Assembly (NCBI RefSeq): GCF_004341825.1
Contig: NZ_SMAG01000006.1
Coordinates: 116,187-180,186, forward strand
Direction: 5' to 3'
DNA length: 64,000 nucleotides
DNA from: Hazenella coriacea
Lineage (GTDB): Bacteria; Bacillota; Bacilli; Thermoactinomycetales; Thermoactinomycetaceae
The notes below the pieces were generated by a model. It did no database searches, was not told where the DNA came from, and worked only from the letters and a program-made list of their open reading frames with translations. A program made the translations under genes and the position numbers. This document shows, one piece after another, positions 1 to 12,000 of the stretch (position 1 is the first letter of the stretch; the number at the start of each line of letters is the position of its first letter).

Positions 1-3000
1 AATGTGTCATCGATTGTTCACCCGATAGAAATGGAACCCATTGGCGATGCTGTAGCATGAGAACAACTTTAATCAAGCTTGCAATCCCTTCCGCACATAA
101 TGGATGCCCAATATTAGGCTTTACAGATCCGATCCCTAAGGGGACTTTATTAGAAGAACGGTAAATAGATTGAATTGCTTTAAGCTCCAGTAAATCTGTG
201 ACCGTAGAGCCTGATCCATTTGCTTCAATATAGCTAATCTCTTCGGGTTGCTTACCGCTTTTGTCAAGAGCTACCTGCATCACATCCTTCTGTGCTTGCA
301 AGTTCGGAGTGGCTGGTCCTGCCGTTCTTCCGTCGTTATTAACAGCTATCGCTTTAATCACAGCATAGATGGAATCCCCGTCTTGGATCGCTTGAGATAC
401 TGTCTTCACTAAAACCATTCCCACGCCTTCTCCTAAAACAACCCCATCTGCACGCTGGTCAAACACATGAAAAGATGGCTCATTGCATAAAATTCCTCGC
501 TGTTGAAACATTTGATGGGCTACATCCGTATCCAACAAACTGACTCCACCCACGACAGCCGATTCAATCTCTCCACTGCGTAGGGCTTGGATCGCCATAT
601 TCATACCAACTAACGATGAGGAACAGGCTGTATCCAAAACAACGCTTGGACCACGTAAATCAAAAAATTGCGAGATATTGGTTGCTAAATAGTTTTGTCC
701 TGTCGCAACAATTGGATTCCTTACTTGAAGAAGTTGGCTTTCGTTTGGCTTGTGTTGACTTCGACCACCTAGATAGACACCTATAGGTCTTCCTTTAATC
801 TCATGGTGAGAATATCCAGAGTGATACCATAAATAGAGGCATTGTTCCAACACTGCTAGTGCTTGCGGATCCATCACTTTAGCATCATCCTCAGGAATTC
901 GGAAGAATTCAGGGTCAAAATGTGTGATATTGTCGATCAAGCCTGCATAATAAGAATTGGAATAGCCCCAGCGTTCCTGTGGGACAGGATGAATCGCCGA
1001 CTTCCCTTTGGAGAGTAAATCCCAGTATTTTTCCAATGTATCTGCTCCAGGAAAACTGCAAGAAAGTCCAACGATCGCCATATCTTCTTCATTGGAGATT
1101 ACATGTGAAGGCTTGTACTTTTGTTGCTCCTGTACTGAGATCGGTTTCTCCAGTGATGTAGGCAAATGAACTGGTGCTGGTTTTTCCGAAACCAAACCAT
1201 CTAAAGCTTTGGATAAGGAATCCCCATATGAGCCCACCAACCAGACAGCAAAGGACTGAATAGTTGGATATTCATATAATGTAGATGGATCGATGTTTCC
1301 TAGAAGCTTTTGGTTTATTTGTTGCAATAATTGCGCCAAAATAATAGAATCCACTCCATATTCTTGGAATGGTTCATCGATCTCTAGTTGTGTGGGGTCG
1401 ATCTTTAATTCTTTAGAAAATAACTCAATCAACCAAGCTTGTGTCACATCGACAAGCTCATGGGATTCCACACCTATCGGAGCAGAATGCCATAATGGAG
1501 TGTCTGTTGTAGAGTTCTCTTGAATCTCACGCTGCATGAACTGTTCAGGATTCCATCGATCAGAATGAACCGCCGGTAAAATGACAGAACGCATTTTCTG
1601 AGATAGGATCTGATCTAGAAACTGTAACCCTTCTTCATTGGTCATACTTAATAGTCCTGTTTGTTCATAAGCTCTACTTTTCACTTCCCCCATACCAGTC
1701 TCTTTCCAATTCGGCCACTGGATGCTAATGATTGGGCAGTGATCCTTGGTCGCTTCGGCAAAATAGTCCATATAGGCATTAGCCATGGCGTAAGCACTTT
1801 GTCCTGATGCGAGTACGGGAATAATCCCAGATACCGATGAGTACAGAACGAAAAACTGTAAAGGTTCATTGTGGAGCAGATGAAATAGTGTATGGAGTCC
1901 TGTAATCTTCGGCTCCAGCACATGTTGAATGTCTACAGCCTTTTTCTTGATAAAAGCGGGGTTTTTCAAATCTCCCACTCCCGCACAATGAATCACCCCA
2001 CCAATCGGCCCCATCGTATTTCTGATATATTGAATCCTTTGTTGTACGGCAACCGAATCGGATAAAGGAAGAGAGAGCACTTCTACTGTTGCACCCTGGG
2101 CTTCCAAATCAAGAACTGCTTGAATTTTCTGCTCTATTAACGTGTTTGACTCCTTATAAACATCCCATTGCTCACGAGGAGGTAATGACTCACGTCCCGT
2201 CAGTACCAACCGTTTCACTCCATAATGTTCTATGAAATGTTTGGCGCATAAGTACCCAAGCCCTCGAGTCCCCCCAGTAATCAATAGCACATGTTCTTCA
2301 GGGAATGACTTTGATATTTTCTCCATGGTATGATCTTCAACTGACCATTCTTTTAAACAGGCACGATATCGTTTTCCATCCCTATAACAAACCTCTGCAT
2401 GCTCATCATTGGCAGAAAACTCATTAGCAATCTGCTGGGCCAAAACCTGATCTTCAGTACATGCATCTGCATCCATATGTCGTGATTTGACGTGGCTATA
2501 CTCATTCTGCAACATTCGGTACAGTCCAGCTCGTGAAGCACCTGACAGATTGATGGAATCATTTTGATACGATTCTAACCCTTTGGTTACGCACATCACC
2601 ATCAAGCCTTCTCTATGCCCATCCTCGATTAGTCTTTGAAGCCAGTCGATCCAGTCTACTGCATCATTTGTATTTCTTCCACATCCAATTAAATCTACAA
2701 AACCATCAAAACTTGTCCAATCATATTCAGAAGGTTGTAAGTCCATGTTTTGTATATCCAGAATTTGATGTTGAGGGAAATACCTAGAGACCTCAACAGC
2801 CAGCTTTGCAGTCTCTTTATTCGCCAATATGGCAATGGATCGATTTACTTTTCCAGTCGAAGTTAGAGGGCAAAGCTCCCATTGCTTTTTCAAAAAACAC
2901 ATGGCTTTCTTTGCAGAACTCTTTTCATTCGTAAGTGCAACCATTGTTGAAATCGCTGTCTTACTGCTACTGTTCGTTTGGATCTTTTCAGCTGGTAGCC

Positions 3001-6000
3001 AATAATATTCCTTAGCGAACGGGTACGTAGGTAAACTGATTCGATGGGGTTTCGCATCACTATAAAGCTTATTCCAATCTACATTCAGCCCTTTTACCCA
3101 TAATTCAGCTATTTTTTTAAACTTCTTCTTTTGAATCCATGTTTGTAGCAATTTTTTTGCGTCTTCATCTGTTTCAAAAATTTTGATCTCATCTTTGCTC
3201 TGCTTTACCTGAGCTGTCAAAATTCCGACCGTTGCTGAATGATCTTCAATAAATTCCGTTAGTGTTTGTTGTAGCATTTCTCTTGAATCAACAAAAAATG
3301 CCATACGATAGTCCATCGCTTCTCGCCCTACTTGAAGAGTATAAGCCAGATCCACCAGATTCAGACTCTCATGAGATTCTACAAAGCCCTTCATCTCTTG
3401 AGCATAAGCTTTCAATTGTTCTTTTTTCTTCGCAGACAAAACAACTAATACTGGATTATTTGTATCACTAACAGATGTAGTTCTTTCTCCATCTCCCTGA
3501 CTAGGAAAATACTCTTCAATCACAAGATGAGCATTTGTCCCACTGTATCCAAACGAACTTACACAAGCACGTCGTGGCATTCCACTGTTTACTTCCCAAT
3601 GTTTAAACTCCGTATTTACATAGAATGGGGAGTTTTTAAAGTCAAAATGTTCATTTGGTTTCTTAAAATTCAAGGTTGGAACTAGCTTTTCATTTTTCAT
3701 GCACAGTAATACTTTTTGCACACTTGCTACACCTGCCGCCGCAGAAGTGTGACCAATATTACTCTTCACTGAACCTATCGCACAATAATTCTTTTGATTG
3801 GTTTTTTCTTTAAATACGGTTGATAATGCTTCTAACTCAATCGGATCTCCTTGTTTGGTTCCAGTCCCATGCATTTCAACGTAACTAATACTCTCTGGAT
3901 GTATTTGATATTTTTCATATATTTCCCGTGCTAATTCCATTTGGCTATTGGCACTTGGTGCAGTAATCCCATTGGTTTTACCATCCTGATTAATCCCTGA
4001 TCCAATGATGACACCATAGATGTGATCTTGATCCGCTTCAGCATCTTTTAGCCTTTTTAGAACTAGTGCTCCAGCCCCTTCACCAGGAACAAAACCATTT
4101 GCACTGTTATCAAATGTTTTACATTGACCATCCGGGGATAGCATCCCAGCTGTGCACATACTGATATAGGATTCTGGAGTCAGGTATAAACTGACACCGC
4201 CAACCAAAGCCATATCAATTTCCTGATTTAATAATGCTTGACAAGCCAGATGTGTCCCTACTAATGATGAAGAACATGCCGTATCGATGGAAATAGCAGG
4301 TCCTTTTAGATTTAGATAATAAGGAATACGAGCGGATGCAATCGCAAAGCTGTTACCCGTTGCACTTCCTCCAACCTGATTTTGATAGAGCATCATGCCA
4401 TATTCATTGCTCATCATTCCTAGGTATACACCACATTTTTTATGGCTCAATGATTGAGAGTGATAACCTGCATCCTCAAATGCCTTGTATCCTTCTTGTA
4501 AAAATAACCGATGCTGAGGGTCCATCACTTCAGCTTCTGATGGAGGAATATTAAAGAATAATGGATCAAAATGCTCTATATCATCTAAGATCCCTAGTGA
4601 TTTACAATAAATTTTCCCTTTTTGATTAGGTCTTGGGTCATAATATTGATTCACATCCCAACGAGACTTAGGAATTTCACGAATTGAATTCCGTGCATGA
4701 ATCAGATTATCCCAGAACTGGCGTAAATCATGTGCTCCCGAATACCTTCCTGACATCCCGACAATAGCTATAGATTCTGTAGGAGCTGTTCCTTTGACAA
4801 CAGCTGTCTCGGTATGTCTCTCCTTTAATGATTGTTTTACTGGTGATAATGAAATCGGCTGTGATGTATGATGAGTGGGTTTGCCTAATGGTGTGTCATT
4901 TGACCCCCATGTAGCTTTTGAAAAGGACTGATTCGCCTGTTTACTCACTTCATTGTTTACATCACTTGATTTACTAAATTCATTCTTTAAGAGTTTAGCA
5001 AAATCACGGATCGTCGGGTAATCATATACTTTGGTTACCATAATCGATGTTCCATACTGCTTGTTGATCGCTTTGATCCATTCAAGACCCGTAATCGAGT
5101 CCATCCCGATATCAATGAATTTTTCATCGACATCTATGTCACTTGCTTCCATGTATAATACTTCTGCCAAACTTGTCGTCAATTCTTCGTGAAGCTCTTC
5201 CATTGATTCGAAAGGTTGAACATTTGTCGATCCAGAAGGAGTTGAATATTGAGTTTCTTCAATCGGATGACTCATCGAAATCGACTCATCAGACAAAGGT
5301 TGCAATGAAATATGAGTCGGCTTTTCTAATGGTGAGTCCACCGACTTCCATATAGCTTTTGAAAAGGATAGATCGGTCTGTTTACTTACTTCATTGTTTA
5401 CATCACTTGATTTACTAAATTCATTCTTTAAGAGTTTAGCAAAATCACGGATCGTCGGGTAATCATATACTTTGGTTACCATGATCGATGTTCCATACTG
5501 CTTGTTGATCGCTTTGATCCATTCGAGACCTGTAATCGAGTCCATCCCGATATCAATGAATTTTTCATCGACATCTATGTCACTTGCTTCCATGTATAAT
5601 ACTTCTGCCAAACTTGTTGTCAATTCTTCGTGAAGCTCTTCCATCGATCCGAAAGGTTGAACATTTGTCAATCCTGAAGGAATTGAATGTTGGGTTTCTT
5701 CAAGCGATTGATTCATAGAAATTGACTCATCAGATAAAGACTGCAATGAAATATGAGTCGGCTTTTCTAATGCAACGTCCATCGACTGCTTGATCGCAAT
5801 CGGTTGTTTGATTCCGATTTCGATCGCTTCATTGATTATTCTACTACCAGCCTTCTTGCTATTTTCCCTAAACCAATAGCGTTCCTTTATAAAAGGATAA
5901 GTTGGTAGACTGATTCGACGGGGTTTGCTATCTGGATAGAGCCGATTCCAATCTAAACTCAGACCTTTCACCCAGAGCCCCAAAAGTTTTGCATATTTCC

Positions 6001-9000
6001 CCTTGCTGATCCAGGCATCTATGGTCTTTGCCATATCTTCATCCTCTGCAAAAACAGCTAAGGTATCTTTGTTACGTTTGACTTGTCCTCGGTATAAATC
6101 TTCTATTCCTTCCTTTCCTTCTACAAAGTCTTTCAACTTTTCTTCAAGTTCCGTGATACTCTTCGTCGTTAGAGCTAGACGCTCTTCCATCGCTTCACGT
6201 CCAACTTGAAGTGTAAATGCCATACTAGGAAGATCCGTATCAGAGTACCTACGCTCACCAATTGCAGTAAGTAATCCTTTCACTCGTTCCTGAAGCCTTT
6301 CTTCATTCTTGGCTGACAGTACGATGATGACAGGATTTTGATGAGTCGAAACGGATGGATAGGCAAAATCTTCTGCCTCAGCTTTGGGGATATACTCTTC
6401 AATCACGACATGAGCATTTACCCCTCCTGCACCAAATGATGATATACCTGCTATTCTCGGATATTCTTTGACTTCCCCATTGACTTCAATCATTGGACGT
6501 TTCCATTCTTCAAGCTTTTGCTGAACGATAAAGGGAGTGTTTATAAAGTCAATATTCGGGTTCAGCACGTTTGAATGTAGCGAAGGCACTAGTTGACCGT
6601 ATTTCATTTGTAACAATACCTTTGTCAAACCTGCAATGCCCGCTGCACTTTCACAATGACCGATATTAGACTTCGCAGACCCGATCGCACAAAATTGCTT
6701 ATCTTGGGTTTGTTCATTAAAGACTTTCATTAGTCCTGTTATTTCAATAGGATCACCTAAGGATGTTCCTGTTCCATGTGCTTCTATATAGCTAATTGTT
6801 CTAGGATCGACACCCGCTTTTTTCAAAGATTTCCTAATCACATCCGCCTGAGCAATAGGGTTAGGAACGGAGTATCCATTGGTTTTCCCTCCGTGATTCA
6901 TGGCAGTCCCTTTAATGACTCCATAAATTTGGTCTCCATCCGAGATTGCTTTTGACAATGGCTTAAGTAGAACAGCACCTACGCCTTCTCCAGGCACATA
7001 GCCATCGCCTCCCATTCCAAAGCTTTCACAACGTCCCTTACTTGACATAAATTTGCCCTGTCCCAACATCAGATATTTATTAGGATGAATCGAGACATTG
7101 ACACCACCTGCAATAGCAACCTGACATTCACCATTTTGTAAACTCTGGCAAGCCAAATGGATCGCTGTCAATGAGGAGGAGCACATGGTATCCAAAGCAA
7201 TGCTGGGTCCATGAAAATTGAAGTAATAAGATACTCGATTGGCAATTGACGACGGGTTTCCGGTAAGTACAAGTGGTCTACCTAGGATCTGTTCTTGGGC
7301 TCCATATAACTGGTATTCTTCGTACATCACCCCGACATAGACACCCACATGACCACCCAAATCATGACTTGCTAGATCATCCTCTTTTGGCAAAACTAGA
7401 TTATCTCTGGTATATCCTCCATCTTCCAGCGTTTCATAGACACACTGCAAAAATAAACGTTCTTGTGGATCCATTATTTCCGCTTCTCGGGGCGAGATAT
7501 GAAAGAACTGGGGATCAAATTGATCTACATCATTCATAAAGCCTCCCCATTTGCTATAAGTTTTCCCAGGTTTATTTTTGTCCGTATCGAAATACAGGCT
7601 ATGATCCCATCGATCACTAGGAATTTCTGTGATACAGTCTTTGCCTGCCCGCAAGTTATTCCAAAACTCATGAATATTATCCGCCTGAGGATATCGCCCC
7701 GAAACACCAATAATGGCAATGTCCAAGTCCTGTTCTTCTTTTTCTTTCAACTTTTCTTTTGGAACTATTTGCAAAGGGGCATAACCTGAATATTTGTGAT
7801 TCTTCGATATTGACTTGACAGATTCTTCTTCCATAGGTAAAGCCTTAACAGTATCTTCAACACTTGATGCTACTTCTTCAATTCCTAGTAAATCTATCAG
7901 CTTGTGATGATAGTTTTCGAGAAAATACTCAGTGATAGATTTGATATCCTGATACTCAAAAAACAATGTTTTCGATAACGACCCAAACTTTTTCTCCAGT
8001 TCATTGGTCAAATGCATAATCATAATTGAATCGATTCCGTAATTCTCCATAGGAGCGTTCACATCGATCCGATCTGCGGGTAACTTGATAACGGAAGAAA
8101 GCAAACTTTTAAAATAATTTTCCGCCTTTTCCTTCAGAGCTTCCTCTGTAATTTTCGGTATTGCCCGATTTTCCCCATCTTTTAGATGAAGGGGAACTTC
8201 TTGACTGGTGCTCTGGATGACTGGATCGGTGAGTCGTGTATGAGCAGCTTGACGCAAGAATGAATGGACTTGTTGCACAACACCCTCAACCACCATGACT
8301 TGAGTCTTTCCAGTTGCCCAACTTTGATATAATGCTTGGATACCAGCTTCAGTCGCCATAGCGATCATACCTGTGTTTTGCTTCATACTTTTTTCAGTTT
8401 CTATATCAACATGCATGCCTCCCTCTTTCCACAATGGCCAACTGATTGAGAGAGTTCTTCCATTCCGTTGTTTTAATACCACTTGGGCGTTACGATATTC
8501 ACCGTAGGCATTCATAAAAGCATTTGCCGTAGCGTAATCTGCCTGTCCCAAACTGCCCACAGCTCCAGCTCCAGAGGAAAAGAGAATAAAAAAGTCAAGT
8601 GGCATATCCTTGGTTGCCTCGTCGACATTAACTAGTCCTGTTATTTTTGGAGCTAGCACTTCATGAAACTCTTTTTTACTTTTCTTGATAATGAAATTAT
8701 CCTTTATGACACCCGCACTATGAATGATACCATTGAGACTACCATACTCATCTCCAATCTCTTTCACCAGATGGTATACAGCATCTTTTTGCGTAACATC
8801 GACTTGCTTATATACCACTTTGGCCCCTAAGCTTTCCAATTGCTGAAGTTGAGATTTCTTCTGGTTGTCTAGTGGAGATCGTCCAGTAAGGATCAAAACA
8901 ATCCCCTTAGCTTGATCCAACATCTCCCTAGCAAATATCAATCCGAGACCACCTGCACCTCCAGTAATGAGGTAGACTCCTTGATCTTTCCACGGAATAT

Positions 9001-12000
9001 TTATTTCATTTTGCGAAGTTTCAATTTCTCTCCATTCAGCAACGTATCGTTTGCCATACTTGTATCGGATTTGTTTATCTATGAGACCCATTCTATTTTC
9101 GTCCAAAATCTTGATCATTTCTTCTGACTGTAGATCTGGTTCCACTTCAATTAATTGACCAATCAGTTTTGGATTCTCCAATTGTGCAGTCTTCAGTATT
9201 CCAGATAGGGCACTAAAAAGCCGTTGATCATTCTGCACTGGAACTACAATCTGAATGAGCACATTCCCTTTCGGTTTAGCCTTAAGGATATTTTGAATTT
9301 CTTCAAATACCTGGGTTGCATAACTCTGAAAACGTTCATGTATGCTACTTTGTTCACTCTGTAAAGCGATACAATTAAACTCATCTTTCAACCTTCCTAC
9401 TTTTATATCGCCAACTTCACATATCATTGCCCTATTTTCGACCCATGATATCTTCTGTTTTTCTTTAGTAACAGCTTGTTCTTTCCAAATAGGCTCAAAC
9501 AATAGTGTCTCAATAGTTGAAGAGGTTTCGGCCAAAGCTGCTTCACGATCCAACACTCTAGATGAAAATCCTTTGATTCTCACGCAAACCTTGCCTTGCT
9601 CATCACATAAGTCCAAATCTAGTTTCTGTACAGGGTCTTCTGCCTTACTCTCTTCACTGTATCGGATATATACCCACATAGAGGATGGTACTTCCCCAAA
9701 TATCTCCATATCTTGCAATGCAAATGGCAACATCGGTTCGTGTTCCATCCATGTTGGATCTTCTGAACTTAGTCTCAACCCTATGGACGCTTGTAATGCT
9801 GAATCCATCATACTGGGATGTAAGACATACTGATCTTGAGTATGAGAAACAGAAGAAGGCATAGACAATCTAGCCAGGACTTGTCTCTGTCCTACATACA
9901 CCATTTCAATCCCCTGATGTCCTGAACCATATTCGATCCCCATCTTTTTATATGCTTCATAACAGTCCGTAGAGGAAAGAATTCGGTGACTGCAATGGGC
10001 TTGTAACTCTTGAATATTAAGTGTAGGAGCTTCTTCTACTGAACAAATCATCACACTTCCTTGACTGTATACTACAGGCTCTTGATCTTCGGATTCGCTA
10101 TAGAATTCATAGGCAATTTCCCCATTATTTTCGGAAAAAAGCCTGATATGCATTTCTGCTAGTTGATCTGTTACAGCCATAGGTCGAACCCATATCATAT
10201 TTTTAAGTGTGATTCTTGCCTGTACTTTTTCCAATACTGCCTTTTCCACTGCTGCCCGAATCATTTCAAGATAGGCCACTCCTGGCAAAACCCGTTGACC
10301 TTTAATCACATGATCCGATAGAAAAAACTCATCACCTGTAAAGGTTGAACTGAATCTCAACCCTGAAATATCAGAGATGTTTTGATGCAATAGTGGATGA
10401 ATAAAGTTGGCAACAACTGTGTTAGCTCTTGGAAGAATCTCTTCAGCATCTGACTCAGGCACCCAATAACGCACCTTTTCAAAAGGATATGTTGGTAGAC
10501 TGATTCGTTGAGGTTTGGTTTCTCCATAAAGCAGTTTCCAATCGATCGATAGACCTTGAACCCAAAGTTTCGCTATTTCATGAATATTACCTTCTCCCAC
10601 CGATTGCTGTACCAAAGAAGCCTGATCCGAGCTTAAGGAATTCATTATCGCTCTATCGTTCTTGACCTTCCCACTCCAACAATCCTTGATCAATTCCTGA
10701 CCTTCCACGAAGGATTCTAACTTCTCTATTAACTCTGGAACATCTTTGACTACAAAAGCAACCCTTTCTTCCATCGCTTCGCGACCTACTTGTAATGTAT
10801 AGGCCAACTCAGATAGGTGAATCTCATCATGAAGAAAGGCAAGCAGTTTCTTCGCATAAGCTTGGAGTCGTTCCTTGTTGCGAGCAGACAATGGAATGAT
10901 TGCTGGTGAAGCAGTAGTCATAGGAGTCACAGAAGCACTACTTGGTGCCGTTTCAGGAATATACTCTTCTAAGATGATATGCGCATTTGAACCTGTTGCT
11001 CCAAACGAACTTACCCCTGCCCGACGTGGATAACTAACCTCGCAACCATTTTCTGTAATCACAGGTTGCTTCCATTCTTCCATTTGCTGTTGCACATAAA
11101 AAGGCGATGGGTGTAAATCTAAGTATGGGTTTAACTCCTCTGAATGCAGAGATGGAACCAGTGTTTTATGATGAAGCTGGAGTGCTACTTTGCTCAAACC
11201 ACTGATGCCAGCTGCTGACTCTGCATGCCCAATATTGGATTTCACTGAGCCCAGTGAGCAGAATTGTTTATCTGACGTATATTGCCGGAATGCTTTCACC
11301 AAGCCTTGAATCTCTATCGGATCTCCTAAGGATGTTCCTGTTCCATGGGCCTCCACATAGCTAATCGTCCGTGGATCAATTCCTGTTTTCTCCAAGCAAG
11401 TCTCTATTAAATCGGCTTGTGCTACAGGACTGGGAACCGAGATTCCACTCACCGTTCCCACATGGTTGATTGTGCTCCCTTTGATGACAGCATAAATCCG
11501 ATCGCCATCCTCCACAGCCTTATGCAAAGGCTTTAACAATACCGCACCAATCCCCTCACCTGGGACATAACCATCTCCTCCTTTGCCAAAAGTGCGGCAA
11601 TAACCGTCACTGGAGAACATGTCCCAGATTCCATAAGTCATATATTTATGCGGATGTAAGGATAAGTTCACCCCACCTGCCAACGCAACCTCACATTCAC
11701 CATGTCGAATGCTTTCTAATGCCAGATGCACAGCAGTCAGTGATGACGAGCATACCGTATCCACTGCCATACTCGGACCATGAAAATTGCAATAATACGA
11801 TACTCGGTTCGCAATTTGCGCATAGTTTAGCGATAAAGGAAAGACATTTGCATGTGCTAGGTTCTCGGCTCCAATCAAGGTATAATCTTTATGCATCACA
11901 CCAACAAATACACCTACATGTTGTCTTTGATTCCGACCTCGAGTAGCTGTCAATGTCTTGGGAGTATAGCCTGCATCTTCGATTGTCTCCCAGCAAGTTT

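Noticed and set aside
9342..9833. 163-codon open frame on the plus strand
   Set aside because: Lies wholly inside the PksL-like DH region on the other strand; Ser/Cys-rich nonsense composition and no ribosome site. An antisense shadow.
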